From contig DATAYM010000005.1 in NCBI GenBank assembly GCA_036272595.1, positions 51,789 to 115,788 on the forward strand: DNA of 64,000 nt. The letters run 5' to 3'. Numbering within the stretch: position 1 is the first letter of the stretch; the number at the start of each line of letters is the position of its first letter. The notes under the pieces were generated by a model. The model worked only from the letters and a program-made list of their open reading frames with translations, was not told the DNA's origin and did no database searches. The translations under genes were made by a program, and so were the position numbers. Below, piece after piece: positions 17,573-26,419 of the stretch. This DNA is from Poindextera sp036272595. Its GTDB lineage: Bacteria; Pseudomonadota; Alphaproteobacteria; Caulobacterales; Caulobacteraceae.

Positions 17573-18349
17573 ATGAGCGATGTGAGCGAGCCGTTCCGGC
17601 GTCCGGGCCTTCCTTTCGGCCTTGGCGCGATCATGGGCCGGCCTCCCATGCGGGCCTGGAGCCTGGTGGTGACCGGCCGCACCCAGGTGACGCCGCGGAT
17701 GCTGCGGGTGAGCTTTTCCGCGCCGGACCTGGCGGCGCAGCCCTGGCGGCCGGGGCAGGACCTGGTGATCCAGCTGCCGCAGCCGGACGGCTCGGTAGCG
17801 CGGCGGCACTATACGATCCGCGACGTCGACCGGGCGGCGGGACGCATCGATATAGATTTCGTGCTGCATGGCTCCAGCCCCGCCGGCGACTGGGCGCGCG
17901 CGGCCAGGGGCGGCGAGGTCATCGAGGCGCATGGGCCGCGCGGCCGCACCGCGCTGGCCGCCGATGTCGACCATCACCTCTTCCTCGGCGACGAGACCTG
18001 CATTCCCGGCATCTTCGCCATGGCCGAGTCCATGCCGGCCGGGGCGAAAGGCACGGCGCTGATCGAGATCGCCGACATGGACGAGGCGCAGACCCTGTCA
18101 ACGCCGGCCGACGTGACCGTCGAGTGGGTGTCCCGCAACGACGGCGCGCCGGGGCCGGGCAACCTGCTGCTCGATCGCCTGTCCGCCCTCAAGCCGTCGG
18201 CGAACGGGACGCACGCCTATGTCATCGGCGAGACCAGCAATGTGCGCAACCAGCGCCACCACCTCCTGGCCAACGGCTTCGACAAGGCGCGCATCACCGC
18301 CGAGGGCTATTGGCGTCCCGGCCGCGTCGGCGGCCACGACCACGTCTGA
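17573..18349 (+). CDS. Siderophore-interacting protein (FAD-binding ferric reductase)
   Basis: About 258 residues of the SIP family. Seen: an N-terminal FAD-binding barrel (VTPRMLRVSFSAPDL; PWRPGQDLVIQLP; RRHYTIRDVD, the RxYT/S flavin motif; DFVLHGSSPAGDWA), then an NAD(P)H domain starting HHLFLGDETCIPGI and ending GYWRPGR. Known role: reduces ferric siderophores in the cytoplasm to release iron. The ATG at 17573 is preceded by a perfect inverted repeat that probably serves as operator. It converges on the efflux operon, 1 bp from the MFS stop. Confidence 0.93.
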   Translation: MSDVSEPFRRPGLPFGLGAIMGRPPMRAWSLVVTGRTQVTPRMLRVSFSAPDLAAQPWRPGQDLVIQLPQPDGSVARRHYTIRDVDRAAGRIDIDFVLHGSSPAGDWARAARGGEVIEAHGPRGRTALAADVDHHLFLGDETCIPGIFAMAESMPAGAKGTALIEIADMDEAQTLSTPADVTVEWVSRNDGAPGPGNLLLDRLSALKPSANGTHAYVIGETSNVRNQRHHLLANGFDKARITAEGYWRPGRVGGHDHV

Positions 18350-18350
18350 G

Positions 18351-19904
18351 CTAGTGGCCGCCGGCCGCCGCCGGTCCGCCGGATAGCCGCATCCGCGGGG
18401 CCAGCCAGACCGCCGAGGCGCCGATGACAAAGACACCGGCGCAGACCAGGAAGACATGGTCGGTGGCCAGCATGACCGCCTGGCCGTCGGTCATCAGGTC
18501 CAGCTGATGCAGGGCCTGGCCGGCGGACATGCCGCCAGCGGTCAGGGTGTCGAGGGTCGCTTGCGGACCGTTCAGCGATCCGACCAGGGTGGTGCGGTGG
18601 ATGCTGGCATAGTTCTGCCAGGCGGTGGTGGTGATCGAGGTGCCGAAGGCCGCCGCCGTCGTGCGGGTGAAGTTCATCAGCCCGGCCGCCGATGCGGTCT
18701 CGCGCGGCAGCACCGAGCCCAGGGCCAGGCCGGTGATCGGGATGAAGAAGAAGGGCACCGCCGCGCCCTGCAGCACCTGCGGCAGGCTGACCTGGAAGAA
18801 GTCGATGTCGGGCGCGAAGCCGGCGCGCCAGAACGAGGTCACCGCCAGCAGGCTGACCCCGAACGAGACCAGCAGCCGCGTGTCGACCCTGGTGCTCATG
18901 CGCGCCACCACCGGCGACAGCAAGACGGCGAAGATGCCCTGCGGCGCGACGGCCCGCCCGGCCCAGGTGGCGTTGTAGCCGAGGTTGGTCTGCAGCCAGA
19001 GCGGCATCAGCACGATCGATGAGAAGAAGGCGCCGAAGGCCAGGGCCATGATCAGGGTCGCGGTGGCGAAACCGCGATGGCGGAAGACCTTGATGTCGAC
19101 GATCGGATGGCGATCGGTCAGCTCCCAGATCAGGAAGGCCGCGAAGCCGACGGCGGCGACGATCGCCAGCGAGACGATGAACGGCGAGTTGAACCAGTCC
19201 AGGTCCTTGCCCTTGTCGAGCATGATCTGCATGGCGCCGACCCAGAGGATCAGAAGGCCGAGGCCGGTGAAATCGACCGGATTGCGCTCGGTGTGCGTCT
19301 CGTGGCTGGCCAGGAAGCGCCAGGCGACGACGGCGCAGAGGACGGCGACCGGGATGTTGATGAAGAAGATGTAGGGCCATCCCGGCCCGTCGACCAGTTG
19401 GCCGCCCAGGAGCGGTCCGGCCACCGGCCCGACCACGGTGGTCATGCTCCAGAGCCCGATCGCCATGGCCTGCTGCCGCGGCGGGAAGATGCGGCGCAGC
19501 AGGGTCTGGCTCAACGGCATGATCGGCCCGCCCGACAGACCCTGCAGCACGCGCAAACCGACCATGGCGCCGAATGACGGGGCGAAGCCGCACAGCATCG
19601 AACAGACGCCGAAGCCGGCGACGGCGATGACGAAGACCCGCACCGCGCCGAACCGCTGGGCCAGCCAGCCGGTCAGCGGCACGGTGATCGCCTCGGCGAC
19701 CGAATAGGAGGTGATCACCCAGGTGCCCTGGCTGGGCGAGACCGCCAGGCCACCGGCGATGTTGGGCACCGAGACGTTGGCGATGGTGGTGTCCAGCACC
19801 ACCATGAAGTTGGCCAGGGCAAGCACGACGCCCGCGATCCACAGCGGCGCGCCGCTCATCACGGAGAAGCTGGTGTCGTCCGCGGCGCCGGCGGTTTCGG
19901 ACAT
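18351..19904 (-). CDS. MFS drug transporter, DHA2/EmrB type
   Basis: A 517-residue, very hydrophobic protein with about 14 predicted membrane helices. Seen: VVLDTTIANVSVPNIAGGLA (DHA2 motif in the first helix), WVITSYSVAEAITVPLTGWL, the motif-C-like GPVAGPLLGGQL, and WPYIFFINIPV, all diagnostic of the DHA2/EmrB family. Known role: inner-membrane proton-driven extruder in a tripartite pump. It is the last gene of an operon with the HlyD and NodT genes (6-bp gap to HlyD). Confidence 0.95.
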   Translation of the reverse strand: MSETAGAADDTSFSVMSGAPLWIAGVVLALANFMVVLDTTIANVSVPNIAGGLAVSPSQGTWVITSYSVAEAITVPLTGWLAQRFGAVRVFVIAVAGFGVCSMLCGFAPSFGAMVGLRVLQGLSGGPIMPLSQTLLRRIFPPRQQAMAIGLWSMTTVVGPVAGPLLGGQLVDGPGWPYIFFINIPVAVLCAVVAWRFLASHETHTERNPVDFTGLGLLILWVGAMQIMLDKGKDLDWFNSPFIVSLAIVAAVGFAAFLIWELTDRHPIVDIKVFRHRGFATATLIMALAFGAFFSSIVLMPLWLQTNLGYNATWAGRAVAPQGIFAVLLSPVVARMSTRVDTRLLVSFGVSLLAVTSFWRAGFAPDIDFFQVSLPQVLQGAAVPFFFIPITGLALGSVLPRETASAAGLMNFTRTTAAAFGTSITTTAWQNYASIHRTTLVGSLNGPQATLDTLTAGGMSAGQALHQLDLMTDGQAVMLATDHVFLVCAGVFVIGASAVWLAPRMRLSGGPAAAGGH

Positions 19905-19910
19905 GGGACC

Positions 19911-21050
19911 CTAGCCGCCGGCGATGTCGATGACGGCCTTCATGGAGAGGCCGACGCGCAAGGGATGCTGGCGCAGCTCCTGCGGGTCCAGCGAGATCCG
20001 CACCGGCAGCCGCTGGACGATCTTGATCCAGTTGCCGGTGGCGTTCTGGGCCGGGATCAGTGCGAAGGCGGCGCCGGTGCCGCCGGCGAGGCCGACCACG
20101 CGTCCGTGGAACTTGACGCCGCCGCCATAGACGTCGGCGGTCATGGTCACCGGCTGGCCGAGACGCACATGGCGCAGCTGCACCTCCTTGAAATTGGCGT
20201 CCACATAGGACCGCCCGATCGGCACCACCTGCATCAGCGACTGACCGACCTGCACCTGCTCGCCGAGGGCGACGTTCTTCTTGGCGATCACCCCGTCGAA
20301 CGGCGCGCGCAGGGTGGTGCGGTCGTAGTTCAGCTGCGCCTGGTCGACCTTGGCCTGGGCGGCGGCGACTTCCGGGTTCTGCGGTACGGCCGCGCCGCTG
20401 ATCAGGGCGGTGTTGACCGCCTTGGTGCCCTGCGCCGCGCCGCGATTGGCGATGGCCTGGACCTTGGCGGCCTTGGCCTGGGTCAGGGCGGCTTCGGCGA
20501 CGCTGGCGGCGTTCTCCGCCTGGGTCAGCTCGTCGCCGGAGACGGCGCCGGTCTGGGCCAGGCGCTGGCGGCGGCCGAGCTCGGTGCGCGCCCGCGCCAG
20601 GTCCGACTGGGCGCTGAGGATCTGCGCGTCGGCGCGGACGATGTCGGCGTCGCGCACGGCGACCTGGCCGGTCAGGGCCTGCTCGTTGGCGAAATAGCCC
20701 TGCACCTTGCGGGTGGCCTGGTCGAGCTCGGCCTTGGCCTGGTCCAGCGCCACCTTGAAGTCGGAATCGTCGATCTGCACCAGCACCTGGCCCTTGGTCA
20801 CCGGCAGGGTGTCGGTGACGTAGACGTGCTGGACCTGGCCGGGCACCTGCGGGGTGATGTCGGCGACGTCGGCGTTCACATAGGCGTCGTCGGTGGAGAC
20901 GTGGGTGCGCCCGACCAGCAGCCAGTAGGCGCCGTAAGCGAGCCCGGCGACCACCACCACCACCGCCAGCAGGCCGAACAGCTGATTGCGGCGGCGGTTG
21001 GCCGGCCGCGCCGTTGGCGGCCTTACGGGTTCGGGAGCCGGATCAGCCAT
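19911..21050 (-). CDS. HlyD/EmrA family periplasmic adaptor
   Basis: A 379-residue protein: one N-terminal membrane helix (LFGLLAVVVVVAGLAYGAYWLL), a lipoyl half-motif DDAYVNADVADITPQVPGQV, a long alpha-hairpin coiled coil (residues about 100-220, Ala/Gln/Glu-rich), and the second lipoyl half TTLRAPFDGVIAKKNVALGE. Known role: links the inner-membrane MFS pump to the outer-membrane channel. Its start overlaps the NodT gene stop by 8 bp, indicating translational coupling. Confidence 0.95.
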   Translation of the reverse strand: MADPAPEPVRPPTARPANRRRNQLFGLLAVVVVVAGLAYGAYWLLVGRTHVSTDDAYVNADVADITPQVPGQVQHVYVTDTLPVTKGQVLVQIDDSDFKVALDQAKAELDQATRKVQGYFANEQALTGQVAVRDADIVRADAQILSAQSDLARARTELGRRQRLAQTGAVSGDELTQAENAASVAEAALTQAKAAKVQAIANRGAAQGTKAVNTALISGAAVPQNPEVAAAQAKVDQAQLNYDRTTLRAPFDGVIAKKNVALGEQVQVGQSLMQVVPIGRSYVDANFKEVQLRHVRLGQPVTMTADVYGGGVKFHGRVVGLAGGTGAAFALIPAQNATGNWIKIVQRLPVRISLDPQELRQHPLRVGLSMKAVIDIAGG

Positions 21051-22503
21051 GCTTCAGGTCCTGCAGCTGGAAGCCGCCGCCGAGCGCCTTCACCAGTTGG
21101 ATGTCGAGGGCGAAAGCCCGCGCCTTCAGGTCGACGACGGTGCGGCGCGCCGCCAGCACGCTGTCCTCGACCAGCAGCACGGACTGATAGTCGGAAAGGC
21201 CGCCTTCATAGCGCAGCCGGGCGATGCGATAGGCCTCCTCGTCGGCGTCCAGCGCCGCCTGGCTCTTGGCCAGCCGGTCGGTCAGCGCCCGTTCGCTCTG
21301 GGCGGCGTCGGCGACGTCGGAAAGCGCCTGGGTCAGGGCCGCGTCATAGCTCGCCACCGCCGCAGCGTAGTCGGCGTTCGCGCCGCGCAGATTGGCCCTG
21401 AGCCGCCCGCCCTCGAAGATCGGCAGGGTCCCGGCCGGCCCGACCGAGCCGATGTCCGATCCCGGGGCCAGGAAGTTGTGCACATGCAGCGCCTCGAAGC
21501 CGATGTCGGCGACCAGGTTGATGTCCGGATAGAACTGGGCCCTGGCGACGCCGATGCGCTTGGCGGCGGCCTCGGCGCGCCAGCGGGCGGCGACCACGTC
21601 GGGGCGGCGGCCGATCAGGTCCGCCGCCAGGCTGGGCGGCAAGCCGAAGGCTTTCAGGCTCGGCGCGGCGGGCCTGGCGATGGCGAGACCGCGGTCGGGC
21701 CCCTCGCCCAGCAGGGCCGCGAGCTGGTCGCGGGTCAGGCCGATCTCCTCGTCGATCGCCGCCACGTCGGCCTTGGCCGAATTGACCTCGGCCTCGGCCT
21801 GCATCGATGCGCCGCGGTTGTCGGCGCCGTTCGCCACCCGGTGCAGCACCAGGTCCAGGGTCTCCTGCCGCGACTGGGCGGACCGTTCGGCCACGTCGCG
21901 TTCGTCGTAGAGCCGCGCCAGGTCGGCATAGGCGCCGGCGACGGCGGTCGAAAGGGCCAGCCTGGCCTCGGCGGCGTCGGCCTGGGCGGCCCTGGACTCC
22001 GAGGTCGCGGCGGCGACGGCGGCGCGGTTCTTGCCCCAGAAGTCGAACTCGTAGGTGAAGTTCAGCGTGCCCTGGGCGTAGTCGTTGTAGCCGTGCGGCA
22101 CGAACATCGGCGGAATGCCGTAGTTGTAGCTCTGCTTGGCCTCCGTCACCGATCCGTTGGCGGAGAGGGTAGGGAAGAGCGCCGCCCGCGCCGTGCCGAC
22201 ATCGGCCCGCGCCTTGTCTATCCGCGCCTGCGCCTGCGCCATGGTCGGCGAGGACTTCAGCGATTCGTCGATCAGCTGGTCCAGCTCGGCGTCGCCATAG
22301 GCGCGCCACCACTCCGAAGTCGGCCAGTCGCTCTCAGGCGCGGTAAAGCTTTGGGCGGTCGCATAGGCGCCGGGCGGCTTGGGGGTCGGCGACCGGCCGG
22401 TCTGCGGCAGGGCGGCGCAGGCGGCCAGCGCGCAGCCCAGCAGAACCGCCGCCGTATTCGCGACGTTCCTGCTTGCGGACCCGGTTTTGAGAGGACCTTG
22501 CAT
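21043..22503 (-). CDS. Outer-membrane efflux lipoprotein, NodT/TolC family
   Basis: About 486 residues. The N-terminus has a lipobox (LLGCALAAC, lipidated Cys near residue 30). Then come two repeated helical outer-membrane-factor domains; DWPTSEWWRAYGDAELDQLI marks the first, and RPDVVAARWRAEAAAKRIGVARAQFYPDINL is the signature of NodT-type channels (given here only as a family landmark). The ATG at 22503 is chosen because it starts the lipoprotein signal. It is the first gene of the efflux operon, directly behind a TetR-type palindrome. Confidence 0.94.
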   Translation of the reverse strand: MQGPLKTGSASRNVANTAAVLLGCALAACAALPQTGRSPTPKPPGAYATAQSFTAPESDWPTSEWWRAYGDAELDQLIDESLKSSPTMAQAQARIDKARADVGTARAALFPTLSANGSVTEAKQSYNYGIPPMFVPHGYNDYAQGTLNFTYEFDFWGKNRAAVAAATSESRAAQADAAEARLALSTAVAGAYADLARLYDERDVAERSAQSRQETLDLVLHRVANGADNRGASMQAEAEVNSAKADVAAIDEEIGLTRDQLAALLGEGPDRGLAIARPAAPSLKAFGLPPSLAADLIGRRPDVVAARWRAEAAAKRIGVARAQFYPDINLVADIGFEALHVHNFLAPGSDIGSVGPAGTLPIFEGGRLRANLRGANADYAAAVASYDAALTQALSDVADAAQSERALTDRLAKSQAALDADEEAYRIARLRYEGGLSDYQSVLLVEDSVLAARRTVVDLKARAFALDIQLVKALGGGFQLQDLKHG

Positions 22504-22521
22504 GCCCGCCCCGAAAATTAT

Positions 22522-22540
22522 TGACCGTACCGTACGGTCA
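22522..22540. promoter_or_regulatory. TetR-type operator between efflux operon and its regulator
   Basis: TGACCGTAC-C-GTACGGTCA: perfect 9-bp arms with one central base, placed 18 bp upstream of the NodT ATG and 57 bp upstream of the TetR ATG. Operators of the form GACCGTACGGTC are well known for TetR repressors of efflux systems. Very likely represses both directions. Confidence 0.82.
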
Positions 22541-22597
22541 CGTGCAAACTGACAGCGGGGCTTTCGACTGTCAATCAGACCCCGAGAGAAATTTGAT

Positions 22598-23317
22598 ATG
22601 GGCGAGGCAAGGGCGAACCCCAAACGCGAAGCCAGGCCGGCGGCGAAGCTCGCCGAGCCGCAGGGCGGCCTCGACGTCAAGCTCAACCCCAAGCTCGACG
22701 CTCGCCGCGACGCCCGGCGCGAGGCGATCCTGGAGGTCGCCCGCCAGGTCTTTTTCGAGGAGGGCTACGCCGCCGCCTCCATGTCGTCGATCGCCGCGCG
22801 GCTGGGCGGGTCGAAGGGCACGCTCTACAACTACTTCAGAAGCAAGGACGCGCTGTTCGAGGCCTATATCGAGGCGGCCTGCGGCCAATGGCGCGCCTGG
22901 ATCTTCGACCTGCCGAACGGAGACGAGGCGGTCGCCGCCGCCGATCTGCACGCGGTGCTCTGCGATCTCGGCGAGCGGTTCCTTGGCCATCTGGTGACCG
23001 ATTCCTCCATCCGGTTGCTGCAGCTGGTCGTGGCCGAGGCGCAGCGGGCGCCCGAACTGGCGCGCACCTTCTATGACGCCGGGCCGGCCCCCGGCGTGAC
23101 GCGGGTCGCCGAGTTCCTCGAAGCGGCCAAGGCCGCCGGCCGCATCGATCCACCGGACTGCCGCATGGCCGCCCAGCAGTTTCTCTCGCTCTGCCGCGGC
23201 CACCTCTATTTCCGCTATTCCCTCAACCTGATCCCTCGCCCGACGCCGAAAGAGATCCGCGCCGAGATCGAACGCGCCGTGACGCTGTTCCTGCGCGGCG
23301 TAGAGGCCAACGCTTAG
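22598..23317 (+). CDS. TetR/AcrR family repressor of the efflux operon
   Basis: A 239-residue regulator. A charged N-terminal extension of about 35 residues precedes the helix-turn-helix (REAILEVARQVFFEEGYAAA then RLGGSKGTLYNYFRSKDALF), followed by an AefR-like C-terminal domain. Divergent from the NodT-HlyD-MFS operon, with a perfect palindrome between them. Inferred role: de-repressed by the pump's substrate. The start at 22598 is the first ATG in frame; an internal start after the extension cannot be excluded. Confidence 0.93.
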   Translation: MGEARANPKREARPAAKLAEPQGGLDVKLNPKLDARRDARREAILEVARQVFFEEGYAAASMSSIAARLGGSKGTLYNYFRSKDALFEAYIEAACGQWRAWIFDLPNGDEAVAAADLHAVLCDLGERFLGHLVTDSSIRLLQLVVAEAQRAPELARTFYDAGPAPGVTRVAEFLEAAKAAGRIDPPDCRMAAQQFLSLCRGHLYFRYSLNLIPRPTPKEIRAEIERAVTLFLRGVEANA

Positions 23318-23367
23318 GACGAGTTCGGCCTCATTATTTCCGTCCCGGCCCCGACTTGTTCGGGCTG

Positions 23368-24093
23368 TCAGGAAGGCAGCAGCTCCGCCAGTGAGCGGAT
23401 GATGCGGTCGGGGCGGATCGGCGAGTCCGGCGGCAGGCCGTCGCCGAGATGGTCGTGCCAGATGGCGAAGATGCCGAGGCGCTGCGGCGCGGCGACCTCC
23501 CATTCCAGGTTGTCGCCGACCATCCAGGTGTCGCGCGCCTCGACGCCAAGGGCCTGCATGGCGTGGCGATAGGAGCGCTCCTCCGGCTTGCCGAAGCCGT
23601 GGTCGCCCTCGATCTGGATGTGGTCGAAGCGCCGCGTCAGGTCGAACCGCTCGACCTTGCCGCGCTGCGGTCCGGACTGGCCGTTGGTGACCAGGGCCAG
23701 CAGGACGCCTTGCGCCCTCAAGGCGTCGATGGTCTCCAGCGCGCCGGGGAACAGCTTGGCTTCCGTCTCGCGCCGGGTGTGGAACTCGTCGGCGAAGGCC
23801 TGGGCCTGGGCTGGGGTCAGGCCGCTCGCGCCGGCGGCGTTCAGGTCGTCGAACGCTTCGGCCACCAGCATCCGCCGCGCCTCGGCCAGGCGCGGGCGCC
23901 AGGCCTTGTGCCGCGCCTGGTCGGCCCAGAAGGCCTTGAACCGCGCCTCGACGGCCGCGGCCGCGACCTTCGGCGTCAATGGCGCGAACCAGTCCGGCCT
24001 GCGCGCGGCCAACGCCTCGATCACCAGCGCACGGCGTTCGAACGACAGGATGGTGTCGTCCAGGTCGAACAGAATCGCGCGGGGCAGGAGCAT
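23368..24093 (-). CDS. HAD family hydrolase
   Basis: About 241 residues. HAD motif I is ILFDLDDTIL near the N-terminus, motif II VTNGQSGPQ, motif III the lysine of FGKPEERS, and motif IV MVGDNLEWEV. A helical cap lies between motifs I and II (C1 type), as in phosphoglycolate phosphatase, YjjG and haloacid dehalogenases. LVTNGQ plus a DDTIL start is closest to the YjjG nucleotidase/HAD-IA pattern; the substrate is unproven. The ATG at 24093 fits the motif I position. Confidence 0.9.
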   Translation of the reverse strand: MLLPRAILFDLDDTILSFERRALVIEALAARRPDWFAPLTPKVAAAAVEARFKAFWADQARHKAWRPRLAEARRMLVAEAFDDLNAAGASGLTPAQAQAFADEFHTRRETEAKLFPGALETIDALRAQGVLLALVTNGQSGPQRGKVERFDLTRRFDHIQIEGDHGFGKPEERSYRHAMQALGVEARDTWMVGDNLEWEVAAPQRLGIFAIWHDHLGDGLPPDSPIRPDRIIRSLAELLPS

Positions 24094-24232
24094 GCCGGGC
24101 GCTTCTATCAGAGGATGGTGCGCCCTCGGCGCCACGGCCGGCGAAAGACGTCTCCGAACGCGGCCTGACCAGAGACGCCGCCTTGACCCGGGCCGCCTTG
24201 GCCGCCTCAATGCGCCCGCGAGGGGGCCCGGG

Positions 24233-26020
24233 ATGGGGTTGCAGACGCGTATAAAGCGCGAGCTCAAATTCTTGGCCGGCCTCGTGCGCACCCTGCTCAG
24301 GGTGCGCACGATCCGTCCCGATTCGACCAACCTGGTCTGCGACGACATCGAGGCGGCGGTCGACAAGTGGCGCGAGCGGCGCGCCGTCACCATGGGCCCG
24401 CGCACCCTGACCTACGGCGAGCTGGACGAGATCGCCAACCGCTATGCCCATTGGGCGGTCGAGCACGGCATCCGCCGCGGCGAGACGGTGGCGCTCTATG
24501 CTCCGAACCGGGTCGATTACCTGGCGATCTGGTACGGCCTGACCAAGGTCGGGGTGGCCACCGCGCTGATCAACAACAACCTTGCGGGCGCCCAGCTCGC
24601 CCACTGCGTCGAGATCGCCGCCGCCGCCCATGCCATCGTCGACGCCGAGACCGCGCCGGCGCTGAACGCGATCCGGCGCGAGCTGTCGCGGCCGCCGCTG
24701 ATCTGGACCCTGGGGCCGCCCGAAGGCGGGCTGCGCGATCTGACCACAGCGCTGAAGAGCTGCAGCCAGCTTCGCCCCGACCCGGCGGTGCGCGAGGGGC
24801 TGACGGCGCGCGAGACGGCGCTCTACATCTACACCTCCGGCACCACCGGCATGCCCAAGGCGGCCAAGGTCAACCACATGCGCGTGCAGCTCTACATGCG
24901 CGGTTTCGCCGGCTCGACCAACGCCAAGAAGGACGACCGGGTCTATGTCACCCTGCCGCTCTACCACGCCACCGGCGGCCTCTGCGCCATGGGGGCGGCG
25001 CTGCTCAACGGCGGCTCGGTGGTGGTGCGGCCGCGGTTTTCCGCCAGCCATTTCTGGAGCGACGTCAGTGCCGAGGGCTGCACCATGTTCGTCTATATCG
25101 GCGAGCTGTGCCGCTATCTGGTCAACCAGCCGGAGCAGCCGGGAGAGACCACCCATCCGTTGAAGCTGGCCTTCGGCAACGGCCTGCGTCCGGAGATCTG
25201 GGAGACGGTGAAGACCCGCTTCCGCATCCCGGAGATCCTCGAATTCTACGGCTCGACCGAGGGCAACGTCTCGTTGTTCAACCTGGACGGCCAGCCGGGC
25301 GCCATCGGCCGCATTCCCGGCTATGCGCGAGCCTGGTTCAACGTCCGCGTGGCCCGCTTCGACGTCGAGGCCGGAACGGTGGTGCGCGCCGCCAACGGCC
25401 GCGGCATCGAGGCCAGCCCCGGCGAGATCGGCGAGTGCATCGGCGAGATCCACCCCGGCGCGCGCACCGAATTCAGCGGCTATGCCGACAGGAAGGCCAG
25501 CGAAAGCAAGATCCTGCACGACATGTTCAAGCCCGGCGACGCCTGGTTCGCCACCGGCGACCTGATGCGCCAGGACGCCGAGGGCTATTTCTATTTCGTC
25601 GACCGCATCGGCGACACCTACCGCTGGAAGGGCGAGAACGTCTCCACCGGCGAGGTCGAGCAGGCTTTGTCGGGGCTGCCCGGGGTCAAGGAGGCCAGCG
25701 TCTACGGCGTCAAGGTCGGCGAGCTGGACGGCCGCGCCGGCATGGCCTCGCTGGTGGTCGGGCCCGGCTTCGAGATTTCCGCTCTCGCCGGCCAGGTCGA
25801 CGCGGCCCTGCCGGCCTATGCGCGGCCGGTGTTCGTGCGCCTGCAGCCGGAACTGGCCGTCACCGGCACCTTCAAGCACCGCAAGATCGACATGGTCGCC
25901 CAGGGCTTCGATTCCGCCACCGTCACCGAGCCGCTCTATGTGCGCGACGGCGAACGGGGCTACACCCCGATCACGCCGGTGCTGATGGCCAAGATCGCCG
26001 ACGGCAGCCTGCGGCTCTAG
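24233..26020 (+). CDS. Long/very-long-chain acyl-CoA synthetase (FATP-like)
   Basis: About 595 residues of the ANL adenylating superfamily. Seen: AMP-binding loop YIYTSGTTGMPKAAK, EFYGSTEGNVS, the ATP-binding FATGDLMRQD, DRIGDTYRWKGENVST, and the C-terminal GTFKHRKIDM. The combination with NHMRVQLYMRGF and LYHATGG is typical of the FATP/very-long-chain or bile-acid CoA ligase branch. Role: activates a long-chain carboxylic acid to its CoA thioester. The ATG at 24233 is inferred from the family N-terminus; no strong ribosome-binding site decides it. Its stop overlaps the VOC gene stop by 4 bp. Confidence 0.93.
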   Translation: MGLQTRIKRELKFLAGLVRTLLRVRTIRPDSTNLVCDDIEAAVDKWRERRAVTMGPRTLTYGELDEIANRYAHWAVEHGIRRGETVALYAPNRVDYLAIWYGLTKVGVATALINNNLAGAQLAHCVEIAAAAHAIVDAETAPALNAIRRELSRPPLIWTLGPPEGGLRDLTTALKSCSQLRPDPAVREGLTARETALYIYTSGTTGMPKAAKVNHMRVQLYMRGFAGSTNAKKDDRVYVTLPLYHATGGLCAMGAALLNGGSVVVRPRFSASHFWSDVSAEGCTMFVYIGELCRYLVNQPEQPGETTHPLKLAFGNGLRPEIWETVKTRFRIPEILEFYGSTEGNVSLFNLDGQPGAIGRIPGYARAWFNVRVARFDVEAGTVVRAANGRGIEASPGEIGECIGEIHPGARTEFSGYADRKASESKILHDMFKPGDAWFATGDLMRQDAEGYFYFVDRIGDTYRWKGENVSTGEVEQALSGLPGVKEASVYGVKVGELDGRAGMASLVVGPGFEISALAGQVDAALPAYARPVFVRLQPELAVTGTFKHRKIDMVAQGFDSATVTEPLYVRDGERGYTPITPVLMAKIADGSLRL

Positions 26021-26403
26021 GGACCGGCGCGCGGGCTGGTGAAGGCGATCTCGTAGCCGTCGGGATCGCGCAGGGTGATCTCGTCGACGCCGTAGTCCTG
26101 CGGCTCGGGGTCCGGGGCTTCGCACCCCTTGCCGCGCAGCTCGCGAACCAAGTCGTGGACGGATTCGACGCCCAGATAGATCACCGCCTCGGTGTAGCGC
26201 GGCCGCGCCAGGCGCGGTGCGGGGTCGCCGCCGCGGGCGTTGAGCATCAGCTGCACGTCGCCGGAGCGAACGCTGGCGAAAACCGGCGCGCCTTCATGGT
26301 CGAAGCGGTCGACCACCTCGAACCCGATCAGGTCGCGCCAAAAGCCGAGGCTGGTCTCGATGTCAGCCACATTGAGCAGTACACGGCAGGTCTGGACAAT
26401 CAT
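26017..26403 (-). CDS. VOC superfamily (glyoxalase/bleomycin-resistance fold) protein
   Basis: About 128 residues made of two beta-alpha-beta-beta-beta units: VLLNVADIETSLGFWRDLIG opens the first, and ITLRDPDGYEIAF closes the second, the usual VOC signature with a metal-ligand glutamate. Function within the superfamily (glyoxalase, dioxygenase, resistance) cannot be read. The ATG at 26403 follows AAGGAGGC. The tandem acetyltransferase gene is 16 bp upstream in the same direction. Confidence 0.88.
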   Translation of the reverse strand: MIVQTCRVLLNVADIETSLGFWRDLIGFEVVDRFDHEGAPVFASVRSGDVQLMLNARGGDPAPRLARPRYTEAVIYLGVESVHDLVRELRGKGCEAPDPEPQDYGVDEITLRDPDGYEIAFTSPRAGP

Positions 26404-26419
26404 TCCGCCTCCTTGGCGC

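Noticed and set aside
22571..26125. 1184-residue minus-strand frame across the TetR, HAD and acyl-CoA synthetase genes
   Set aside because: It spans three genes with clear family motifs in other frames; the product has no recognisable domain.
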